A program made the translations under genes and the position numbers. The notes under the pieces were generated by a model, which did not search any database, was not told the origin of the DNA, and was given only the letters and a program-made list of their open reading frames with translations. A stretch of 64,000 nucleotides of DNA from Phenylobacterium sp. LH3H17 (GTDB lineage Bacteria > Pseudomonadota > Alphaproteobacteria > Caulobacterales > Caulobacteraceae), in assembly GCF_024298925.1 (NCBI RefSeq), contig NZ_CP101283.1, forward strand, positions 124,001 to 188,000. The letters run 5' to 3'. Shown here one piece after another: positions 54,711-62,274 of the stretch (the first letter of the stretch is position 1; every line of letters begins with the position of its first letter).

Positions 54711-55460
54711 CTAGCGCTTGATCACCAAGCCCTGGCCGGTGGGCAGCTCCAGAACGCTGTAGCCGCGCGCCTCGAACCACGGGATTTCGGCGCGTTGTTG
54801 AGGTTGGTAGGCCAGCCAGCCGAAGTCGTCCAACACCAGGATGCCGCCGGGAACGATGCGGTCGAACAGCAGCTCCAAGGTCCCAATCTCGGCGTCCGCA
54901 TTGTTGAGATCGAGATGGAGCAGGGCGATCTTATCGGGCGCGGCCTGGGCCAGGGTGTCGGGCACGCGGCCCTTGGTGACGATCACGTTCGGCTCGGGGA
55001 AGCGCGCGCGCACCTCGTCATAGAGGTCGGCGCCGTGCGCGGGGAGGCCATGGTGCGGCATGGCCTCGTCATGCTCGAAAAGGTCGTAGAGAAAGTATCG
55101 CCGATCGGACAAGTCGACTACATCGGCGACGATGCGCGCCGAGGTGCCGCGATAGCAGGCGCACTCGACGAAATCGCCGGGCAGCTTCGCGGCCTGCCGG
55201 GCGGCCCAGACCAGCGTCACCAGACGCCAGATGGTTCCGCGTTCGGCGCTCGACTGCGCATGGGCGTTGAACGCCTTGGCGAATGCGTCGTCCCGCAGGA
55301 AGGCCAGCGACTTTTCCCAGGTGATCAGGTTGTCGCTGGCGAAGAAGCCCCGCTGCATGGTCAGCACGTCTGCGATCTCGTCGCGCGCCTTCACGAAACG
55401 CGCCGGATCCGTCAGGCCGAAGAACCAGCGTCCGAGGAACTTGGGTTGGGAAAGAGGCAT
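54711..55460 (-). CDS. TylF/MycF-like SAM-dependent methyltransferase
   Basis: From ATG 55460 (MPLSQPKFLGRWFFG), preceded by a strong AAAGGAG ribosome site, the protein has 249 residues. The SAM-binding region is GDFVECACYRGTSARIVADVVDL. It is followed by YFLYDLFEHDEAMPHHG, the metal- and substrate-region LLHLDLNNADAEIG, and GGILVLDDFGWLAYQ with the acidic pair typical of the metal-dependent TylF family. Family members methylate sugar hydroxyls of natural products or surface glycans. It has a decayed tandem paralogue downstream and a divergent TPR/glycosyltransferase gene upstream, which points to a role in surface-sugar modification. Confidence 0.85.
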   Translation of the reverse strand: MPLSQPKFLGRWFFGLTDPARFVKARDEIADVLTMQRGFFASDNLITWEKSLAFLRDDAFAKAFNAHAQSSAERGTIWRLVTLVWAARQAAKLPGDFVECACYRGTSARIVADVVDLSDRRYFLYDLFEHDEAMPHHGLPAHGADLYDEVRARFPEPNVIVTKGRVPDTLAQAAPDKIALLHLDLNNADAEIGTLELLFDRIVPGGILVLDDFGWLAYQPQQRAEIPWFEARGYSVLELPTGQGLVIKR

Positions 55461-55702
55461 GGGGCTCCTTTGGCATAGGTGCGGGAAGGCGCCCAGCCTC
55501 GCCAGGCCGATCAGCACCTGTGCGCGACCCCGCCGTGTCGGGGCTGGGACGTCCGAGCTGAGCGCCACGGAGGCCGATGACGCGCGCCGGCCATTGCGCG
55601 GCGCGTCTGCCTGAATTCTCGAATCCTCGGGCGGTCGGCTGACGAGAGCCTGGACGTTGCGCGCCTCCGTTCACCCGGCTAGGGCTTTCGAATTCAAGCT
55701 AG

Positions 55703-56881
55703 GTGGGTGTCCGTTTGCAAGTCGCGTCCAAGACCGCGTCCGATCTCCATCGTGAGGGCGACGAGCACACCCAGGCCGGTCGGTTCGAGGAGGCTCTGAA
55801 GAGCTTCCAGAGCGCGCTCGCCCTGGACCCGCTGAGCGCTCCGTTGCGGTTCAACATCGCCACCACCTTGCACGCCCTGAAGCGCTTCAAAGAGACGGTG
55901 GCGTGGTACGACAAGACGTTGGAGGTCGCGCCCGGCCTCGCCATGGCGCATCACAACAAGGCCACCACCCTCTTGCTGCTTGGCCAGATCGCCGAAGGGT
56001 TCCGCGAATATGAGTGGCGCAAGGTCTGCCCCGGTTGGGCCGATGACGCGCGCTATGCCCTCGAGCGCCCCTGGCGCGGCGAGGACCTCTCCGGCAAGAC
56101 CCTCTTCATCTTCCCGGAACTGTTCCAGGGCGACCTGATCCAGTTCGGCCGCTACGCGCTTCTCGCCGAGCGAGCGGGCGCCAGGGTGATCCTCGGAGCG
56201 CCGGCGGCCATGCACGCGCTGCTGGCGACCATGAGCCCTACCATCACCCTGATCGCCGATGACGCGCCGACGCCGGACTACGATTTCCAATGCGGCCACA
56301 TGTCTCTGCCGACCTTGTTCGGGACCACGCTGAAGACGATCCCGAGCTTCCGACAGTACCTGCAAGCCGATCCCGAACGGGTGGCCCGCTGGAAGAGGCG
56401 GATCGGCGATGAAGGCCTCAAGGTGGGCATCGCCTGGCAGGGCAGCGTCCGCGCCAACCTGCGGTCGTTTCCGCTCGCCCTGGCCGCGGAGCGCCTCGGC
56501 CGTATTCCGGGCGTCCGGCTCATCAGTCTGCAGAAGCACGCGGGCCTGGATCAACTCGGCGCCCTGGCGCCGGGCGCTGTCGAGACGCTCGGCGAAGACT
56601 TCGATCCGGGCCCCGACGCCTTCGTCGACACCGCCGCGGCCATGACCTGCTGCAATCTCTTCATCACCGCCGACACCAGCGGCGTGCACGTGGCCGGAGC
56701 GCTGGGCGCGCCGACCTCGGTCGTCGTGCCCTATGTCGGGGACTGGCGTTGGCTTGAACGCGGGATGGACTGCCCCTGGTACCCGTCAGTGAAGGTTCAT
56801 CGCCAGCGCGTGCGGGATGATTGGACGAGCGTCTTCGATGATTTGGCCAAGCCGATCCGGAAACTCGCGAGCCGCACCTAG
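55703..56881 (+). CDS. TPR domain protein with glycosyltransferase (GT9/GT41-like) domain
   Basis: The 392-residue protein has about two or three N-terminal TPR units (residues about 10-115: ASDLHREGDEHTQAGRFEEALKSF, APLRFNIATTLHALKRFKETV, AMAHHNKATTLLLLGQ). The C-terminal part is a GT-B-type domain: KVGIAWQGSVRANLRSFPLALA, RLISLQKHAGLDQL, and the donor-binding ITADTSGVHVAGALGAPTSVVVPY. This TPR-GT arrangement is widespread in bacteria beside methyltransferases and may glycosylate proteins or polysaccharides. The start is GTG at 55703. It is divergent from the TylF-like gene. Confidence 0.84.
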   Translation: MGVRLQVASKTASDLHREGDEHTQAGRFEEALKSFQSALALDPLSAPLRFNIATTLHALKRFKETVAWYDKTLEVAPGLAMAHHNKATTLLLLGQIAEGFREYEWRKVCPGWADDARYALERPWRGEDLSGKTLFIFPELFQGDLIQFGRYALLAERAGARVILGAPAAMHALLATMSPTITLIADDAPTPDYDFQCGHMSLPTLFGTTLKTIPSFRQYLQADPERVARWKRRIGDEGLKVGIAWQGSVRANLRSFPLALAAERLGRIPGVRLISLQKHAGLDQLGALAPGAVETLGEDFDPGPDAFVDTAAAMTCCNLFITADTSGVHVAGALGAPTSVVVPYVGDWRWLERGMDCPWYPSVKVHRQRVRDDWTSVFDDLAKPIRKLASRT

Positions 56882-56908
56882 TCCGACCTCGACGTGGGCG
56901 CTGCGTCA

Positions 56909-57082
56909 TCACAGGATCAGACGTTCGACGACGAGCTTCATAGCTGCGCCCGCAATCAGGATCAGAAGGACCACCGGGATCGCGATGACGCCGGTCCCGG
57001 TGGCGTGCGCCTCGAACCAAGTCCCGAGCTTGAGCGAGAGCGTGTCGCGCGTGAGGGGGGCTGTTTTGGGTCGGCTTTGCAT
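56909..57082 (-). CDS. Small single-span membrane protein (57 aa)
   Basis: The reverse-strand frame from ATG 57082 to TGA 56909 encodes 57 residues: a polar N-terminus (MQSRPKTAPLTRDTLSLKLG), then one membrane helix (TGVIAIPVVLLILIAGAAM) and a short basic tail. G/C third positions support coding. It lies between the glycosyltransferase gene and the decayed recombinase. No family recognised; a short mobile-element membrane protein is possible. Confidence 0.6.
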   Translation of the reverse strand: MQSRPKTAPLTRDTLSLKLGTWFEAHATGTGVIAIPVVLLILIAGAAMKLVVERLIL

Positions 57083-57172
57083 ACGGTGACGTCACATGGA
57101 AAGTCGAAAACCGTACGTTTTATACAGTTCATACGTCCGCTGCTGACGTAGCCGTGTCACGCGCGCGCGCGT

Positions 57173-58780
57173 GTGTTGACGCCGGACCGCGCCGGCGAGC
57201 CTCTGGCGCTAGGCCGTATCAAGGCGGCCTTGAAGCGAGGCCCTGTGGCCACCCGTCCGGCCACGTCTGCGGTTCCTGTTCGGGCCGCCAGCACCTCCGC
57301 ATGTCGACGGAGCATCAGCGGTATTCCCTGGAGCACCAGGCGGTCTGGATCGCGTCCTACGCCGCCGAGCACGGCTATTAGATCGTCAGGACCTATTCGG
57401 ACGCGGGCAAGAGCGGTCTGAGGATCGAGGGGCGGGACGCGCTCCTCGAACTACTGGGCGACGTCGTCGGTCGCCAGGCGGGGTTCACCGTGATCCTGGT
57501 CCTCGATGTGAGCCGCTGGGGACGTTTCCAAGATCCGGACCAGGCCGCCCACTACGAGTTCATCTGCAAGGCGGCCGGCGTGCGCGTGGAATACTGCGCG
57601 GAGGCCTTCGAGAACGAGGGCAGCGTGATGTCGGCGCTGCTGAAGCAGTTCAAGCGCGCCATGGCCGCGGAGTTCAGCCGCGAGCTCTCCGTCAAGATCG
57701 CCAAGGTTCAGCGAGGTCTCGCGGCCAAGGGTTATCGGCAGGGCGGGCCGGCGGGCTACGGCCTGCGGCGCCAGGTGGTGAACGAGGCCGGCGAGCCCTG
57801 TGGCCTCCTCGCCAAGGGCGAACAGAAGGCCGTCCACAGCCATCGCGTCATCCTCGTGCCCGGCCCGGTCGAAGAGGTGGAGACCGTGGCGGATCTACCG
57901 GCTGTTCGTGATCGCCGGCATGAGCATGGAGGCCATCGTGCGCCTCCTCAACGCGGAGGGCTCGCTCGCGGAGTTCAGGAGCCCCTGGACCCGTCACCGC
58001 GTGCGTCGGGTCCTCGCTGACGAAAAGTACATCGGGCCCCACATCTTTGGCCGCCACTGCCGGCCGCTCCGAGCGACCACAGGCTTCCGAAACCCGCCGG
58101 AGACCTGGGTCCGCGTCGAGGGCGCCTTCGAGGCCCTGGTCGGGCAGGAGATGTTCGCCGCGGCCAGGCGCGCCATCGCCAACCGGATGGTGTGTATGAC
58201 GGACGAGGACATGCTCGACGCCCTCCGGCGCCTGCGCAAGGAGCGCGGCTACCTGTCGACCGCCATGATCGAGGACGCAGAGGAGGTCCCTTGCGTGGCC
58301 ACCTATCAACGCCGGTTCGGAGGTCTGATGGCCGCCTATCAACTCATCGGGTATCGGCGCGGCGGCCAGGTGCGCGACACCCACCGCAACCTGTCGGACC
58401 AGGCCATGCTCGACCGGTTGGCCGATCTCCTGCGGACCGAGGGCAGGTTGTCGATCAAGGTGATTGACGACAGCCCGACCCTACCCTGCGTCGAGAGCTA
58501 TAAGCGCCGCTTCGGCACCGTCGCGGCCGCCTATGCCGCAATTGGGTATACGCCGCCCGGGAACGGGACGAGCCGCAAGCCCAGAGGCCGGAAATTCTCC
58601 GACGAGACCTTGATCGCACGTCTGGCCGAGCTGCTGACGGTGGCGGGACGCCTGAGTTGGGACTTGATCGCGGCCTCTGATCTCACGCCGGCGCCGTGCA
58701 CCTATGTGAAGCGGTTCGGCGGCCTCGCGGCGGCCTATTCGATGGTTGGCTATGAGCGGCAAGTTGAGCCGATCGGCTGA
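57173..58780 (+). pseudogene. Serine recombinase, multiply disrupted, with three C-terminal HNH-type repeats
   Basis: Conceptual translation recovers a large serine recombinase. The catalytic N-terminus (RAAQ.LRMSTEHQRYSLEHQ) carries the nucleophile Ser, followed by ILVLDVSRWGRFQDPDQAA and the resolvase core. The Recombinase domain follows (KGYRQGGPAGYGLRR, then FVIAGMSMEAIVRLLNAEG and RHRVRRVLADEKYIG). Three lesions break it: a frame change near 57287, an in-frame TAG at 57379-57381 (where homologues read GYEIVR), and a frame change near 57890. The C-terminus (about 58195-58760) has three about 60-residue repeats ending RRFGGLMAAYQLIGY, RRFGTVAAAYAAIGY and KRFGGLAAAYSMVGY, resembling homing-endonuclease-associated repeats. 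The gene is dead unless the lesions are sequencing errors. Confidence 0.85.
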
Positions 58781-58797
58781 TGCCGGTCACGGGGGCG

Positions 58798-59055
58798 CTA
58801 GATCGCCGCATCGTCCGGTAGGGAGCGCGCGACCTCAACCACGGCCGCCTCGGGGTCACCTTCCAGCGCCCGCACGAACACGCAGAACTCGACCACATCG
58901 ATCCGGCGCTCTTTTCGCTCCACGAGAGAAACGAACTGCTGGGTCTTCCCGAGCCGTCGAGCGAGTTCGACCTGGCTCACGCCCTTCTCTTTCCGAAGGG
59001 CGAGGAGGTATTCGACGACGAACGCGTACGCGTCGGTGAAGACCGACTTGGGCAT
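58798..59055 (-). CDS. Small XRE-family repressor-like protein
   Basis: The 85-residue protein is little more than one HTH_XRE domain (residues about 14-70): LRKEKGVSQVELARRLGKTQQFVSLVERKERRIDVVEFC. Such short regulators usually repress their own promoter and a neighbouring gene. It is divergent from the PEP-CTERM gene with 127 bp between starts, holding a perfect 19-bp palindrome that is its most likely operator. It lies just behind the broken recombinase, as expected for a mobile-element repressor. Confidence 0.87.
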   Translation of the reverse strand: MPKSVFTDAYAFVVEYLLALRKEKGVSQVELARRLGKTQQFVSLVERKERRIDVVEFCVFVRALEGDPEAAVVEVARSLPDDAAI

Positions 59056-59092
59056 GAAGGCTGGTGCTCTGTGGAGGCCAGCCTCGTCCGAT

Positions 59093-59126
59093 ATACGCGT
59101 ATTAGGGGTACATAGTTTCTATGTAC
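59093..59126. promoter_or_regulatory. Probable operator: 10-bp and 19-bp palindromes between XRE and PEP-CTERM genes
   Basis: GTACATAGTTTCTATGTAC (59108-59126) has perfect 8-bp arms around TTT. Immediately before it ATACGCGTAT (59093-59102) is a second perfect palindrome. Both sit 38-71 bases upstream of the XRE start and 57-90 bases upstream of the PEP-CTERM start, in the AT-richest part of the gap, where promoter elements would lie. The size and symmetry fit an XRE dimer site. Confidence 0.65.
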
Positions 59127-59182
59127 ACAATCTTCGTGTATCCGTGTTCTCACATCGGCCCGAGCGGGGCATGGAGGGCACT

Positions 59183-59878
59183 ATGAAGTTCAAGTCCATT
59201 GTGGCGGGCGCGGCCCTGGCGGGCACGCTTGCTGTCGCGACTGCGGCAAACGCCGCCATCGTCGTCACCACCTACCAAGGCACCATCGAGACCGGGACCG
59301 ACGTCACCGGATTGTTCGGAACGGCCGGCGCTGACCTCGCCTCACAGGCTTTCACCGCCGTCTATGCGACCGACACTGCCATCGGGCGCATGACAGATGC
59401 CTTCGTGGACAAGGCTGAGGGAACAAGCCCCTCCCCCGTGCCCATCCTGAGCGCATCCATGACCATCAACGGGATGACCGTAGGCTCATCGAGCGGCACC
59501 TACGGGCGCATGCAGTACGACCCAGGAAGCTACGTCTCCCACAGCATTTCCGAACTCTCGAACGACGGCCTCTTCGAGACGAGCAACGGCATCGTCACCC
59601 AGCTTCACACCCCGCTCGCCCCGGCCTCGCTCGACACCTCGTTCAGCTTCGCCGGCCTTGAGCCGGCGATATTCGGCGGCTTCCAGTTCTGGCGCTTCAA
59701 CACCCAGACCGGCGCTAACGACTACCGCGCGTACGGCTCCCTCGTGGTGACCTCCGTCGTGTCGAAAGTGGCCGGCTCGGCCGTCCCTGAGCCCGCCACC
59801 TGGGCGATGATGATTGTTGGCTTCGGGCTGGTCGGGAGTACGCTCCGGGCCTCGCGCGGGAGGCGGCTCGTCGCCTAA
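59183..59878 (+). CDS. PEP-CTERM sorting-signal protein (PEPxxWA type)
   Basis: From ATG 59183 (MKFKSIVAGAALAGTLAV), preceded by GGAGGG, the protein has 231 residues. It has a signal peptide cleaved near ANA-A, a Thr/Ser/Gly-rich beta-type extracellular part, and a C-terminal sorting signal: VPEPATWAMM, a membrane helix (IVGFGLVGSTL) and a basic tail (RASRGRR). This PEPxxWA variant is common in alphaproteobacteria and directs proteins to the exosortase/envelope pathway. No exosortase gene is in the window. A longer upstream start (59036) would lack the signal and is rejected. It may be controlled by the divergent XRE protein. Confidence 0.9.
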   Translation: MKFKSIVAGAALAGTLAVATAANAAIVVTTYQGTIETGTDVTGLFGTAGADLASQAFTAVYATDTAIGRMTDAFVDKAEGTSPSPVPILSASMTINGMTVGSSSGTYGRMQYDPGSYVSHSISELSNDGLFETSNGIVTQLHTPLAPASLDTSFSFAGLEPAIFGGFQFWRFNTQTGANDYRAYGSLVVTSVVSKVAGSAVPEPATWAMMIVGFGLVGSTLRASRGRRLVA

Positions 59879-59918
59879 AGACGGCTGCGATCCGAACGGC
59901 GTGGTTGGATAGGCTATG

Positions 59919-60857
59919 CTAGGGCAGCGTCTGGTTGAGCAAATTGGCCAGGCGGGCGCCTGCCAGCGCGATGCGGCGCTCGGCGTAGGACCCTGCGCGA
60001 AGCTCATAGGCGTGGTTCAGCCGATAGGGGCCACTGCCGCTTCGGACCGGTGGCAAGTAGACGACGGTGCGGGCCAAGCTTTGGCTCTCGGAGAGCCATT
60101 CATCTACGTCCGACACCTGGGTCGCGGGCCCTGTCGCCTTCGTCATTGATCGGGCCTTGGTGATGGCCGAGGCGCTGCTGCTGCTCGTGCCGATCGCCGC
60201 GTCCCAGAAGGTGTGGAGGGGCGTGCTGCGACGCCACGAACACTGCGAGGCCGCTTCCGGGCAGACCCCAACCTTGTTGCCGCCGTTGTCGCCGCTGGGC
60301 AGCGCCGCAGTGTACCGGGCGGTCGCGTGCAACGGCTGATGAACGTCGCCGACCAGGTGCAGGAGCCAGCTCAGCGCAAAGGATTTCCGATCGTCGCTCG
60401 TCGCGGGCGCGCCAAGATCGGCCGACAGCGCCCTGATCTGCGTCGCCGCGTTGGGTTCCGGTGGCGCTTCGGTGGGCGTGTTGTCCGGCGTGAAGGGCAG
60501 ATCCTTGTAGTGCCAATAGCGGTGCTTGTAGCGTGGCGGCTGGTAGCCGCCGTCGGTCGTCGGCGGACTGTCGACCTGGTCGTCGGCATAGTCGCCGTCG
60601 CTCCTGATCTGATCGGGCCAGGTGGCGGCTCGCGCAAAGGCGACCACGTCTCGGTTCGCGGCGGGAACGCCGTTCGTCCAGCTCGAATAGTAGGGGTTCC
60701 TCTGGAGCAGCGCCGAGGCGCGCGCCTGGGCGGGCGGCGTCATTTGATCCCAGGCGATGACCGCCACCGCCATATGGCCTCGGGCATTCCAGGCCAGGGC
60801 CTGGGGCGCGGACACCAGGGCGATCGAGACGCCCAGAACGAGAGCCGAGTTTCGCAT
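59919..60857 (-). CDS. S1/P1-family nuclease, secreted
   Basis: The 312-residue protein has a signal peptide (ALVLGVSIALVSAPQALA) with the mature protein starting at Trp23 (WNARGHMAVA). The N-terminal Trp itself is a zinc ligand in this family. Other ligands are visible in AATWPDQIR, HYKDLPF, LLHLVGDVHQPLHA and the HTFWD segment. These are trinuclear-zinc enzymes that cut single-stranded nucleic acids and remove 3'-phosphates outside the cytoplasm. It is convergent with the PEP-CTERM gene (40 bp gap). A Thr/Ser-rich stretch around residue 225 is an unusual insertion. Confidence 0.92.
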   Translation of the reverse strand: MRNSALVLGVSIALVSAPQALAWNARGHMAVAVIAWDQMTPPAQARASALLQRNPYYSSWTNGVPAANRDVVAFARAATWPDQIRSDGDYADDQVDSPPTTDGGYQPPRYKHRYWHYKDLPFTPDNTPTEAPPEPNAATQIRALSADLGAPATSDDRKSFALSWLLHLVGDVHQPLHATARYTAALPSGDNGGNKVGVCPEAASQCSWRRSTPLHTFWDAAIGTSSSSASAITKARSMTKATGPATQVSDVDEWLSESQSLARTVVYLPPVRSGSGPYRLNHAYELRAGSYAERRIALAGARLANLLNQTLP

Positions 60858-61278
60858 AGCTTCCCCCTTAATCGCCCTGCGCCACCCTATACACGCTATG
60901 GTTAATCTGTCGAATCATACCCTCTGAGGGAGTTCGCTAGGGGTCTCGGCGTCCGGGACGACGACCTTGGGCCGCGAAGCTCGATCTTCGGGTCCTGCTC
61001 TTTCCCTCAAATCGCGATGTCCCGTCGTCATGCCCTTCAGAGGGAAGCCGCGGTTGGGGCGGCCCCGCTTTGTTCCGGGGCGAACCCAACAGCGATCCGC
61101 CGGAACGTTACGCGAACTTTTTTGTCCATGTTCTCGGTCGGTGGGTGTCGACTCGTCAGAAAGCGGTGTAATGTGAGCGCGATGTGGGGCCCAAGGCCGC
61201 CCACAGTCCGCCGGACAGAAGTCCAGGCGGCATCACTTCAAATCCCACGAGCAGTGCGCGTTTTTCCTCCCACAAGGA
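60858..61278. other. 421-bp region without a recognised gene
   Basis: Between the divergent nuclease start and the downstream acidic protein. I see a weak 6-bp stem GCCCCG/CGGGGC (61062-61067 and 61076-61081) without a T-run, an AT-rich stretch next to the nuclease start that may be its promoter, and short reading frames with no coding signature. No RNA gene is recognised. Confidence 0.5.
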
Positions 61279-62229
61279 ATGTCGAGCGTGACCCCATACA
61301 TCCTGTGCGCGCGCTTCAAGCGCCCGCTGAAGTTCAACTGGAACGCCTGGTACGAGTTCAGCGATTGGCTGGCTAAGCGGGACAGTTATCTAATCGCCGC
61401 ATGGAGTGACTGCGTCTGGGCGCTCACGGCTGCACACGACTTGGAGGAGACATTCGGCGAGCTACGCACGCTGCTATCTCCCTTCGAACTTGAGGACCTA
61501 AACTTCCTGGAAGTCGGGTCGCGGTCGTGGTCATTCGAGCGTCCACCGCCCTATGCCTGGGAGCTGTCATTCCACGATAGGTTCCAGGTCTACGACGTTG
61601 AGTCGGAGGTGGAGGACGATGGGGATTCGGACGAATTGACCGCCGAAGACGTGTTTGGCCCAACAATCCACGACGCGGACGATGGGTTTGAGGAAGAAGA
61701 GGAAGACACCCTCGAAACTCGTCTCAGCGCGCTGGAGTGGCCAATCACAAGCTGGCGCGATGGGCCGAGCTATTCGCCGTTCGGACTACCTGAGCGCAAA
61801 ACCATGGATAGCTGGCTAGCCCGCCCTTTTCTCGCCGAGCGGCCGAAGTGGGGCCCCAAAGCGCTCCTACTGATTTTCAAGGACGAGCGACGCGACGGCG
61901 ACAACATTGTGGAGCTCTTGAGGGTGGCGGTCGGTGCCCATGCGATTGCGCGGTGTCATGGCCGACGTTCACTCCTGGTAGTCGGCCAAACCGACGAGGG
62001 CGCGGAGCAAATTTGCGCAATAGAGAACGTGAACCGTCGGCTGCAAGATAGTCGATTCCTGGTTGCTGCCTGCTTTGAGATAGGTCCCACTGAGCGGACG
62101 CTGCATACCTCGATCCAGGGCGCGCTCATTCCGCCGCGAGTTCCTAGAAGCGGTTCGCAGCTAGCACTTGAAAGCCAAGAGCGGCACGGACGAGGAAAAT
62201 ACCAGGGACGCAATCGGCGGGACCGCTAG
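61279..62229 (+). CDS. Acidic protein of unknown function next to the HerA-like ATPase gene
   Basis: The 316-residue protein starts at ATG 61279 or the GTG three codons later, which has the better spacing to AAGGA. An N-terminal domain (about 1-115; CARFKRPLKFNWNAWYEFSDWLAKRD) is joined by a very acidic linker (VESEVEDDGDSDELTAEDV, DGFEEEEEDTLE) to a C-terminal domain (about 145-285; RPKWGPKALLLIFKDERRDGD, RRSLLVVGQTDEGAEQICAIENVN). The tail is basic. No family is recognised. It is convergent with the ATPase gene 45 bp away. Codon use is less biased than in core genes, suggesting acquired DNA. Confidence 0.7.
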   Translation: MSSVTPYILCARFKRPLKFNWNAWYEFSDWLAKRDSYLIAAWSDCVWALTAAHDLEETFGELRTLLSPFELEDLNFLEVGSRSWSFERPPPYAWELSFHDRFQVYDVESEVEDDGDSDELTAEDVFGPTIHDADDGFEEEEEDTLETRLSALEWPITSWRDGPSYSPFGLPERKTMDSWLARPFLAERPKWGPKALLLIFKDERRDGDNIVELLRVAVGAHAIARCHGRRSLLVVGQTDEGAEQICAIENVNRRLQDSRFLVAACFEIGPTERTLHTSIQGALIPPRVPRSGSQLALESQERHGRGKYQGRNRRDR

Positions 62230-62274
62230 ACGAGGTCGGTCCGCTCTCAGCCAGCTCAGCTCCTTGGCGCCTAC

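Noticed and set aside
57154-57381. Independent small gene of 75 codons
   Set aside because: Its last part is the catalytic start of the serine recombinase cut by the TAG at 57379, so it is a piece of that pseudogene.
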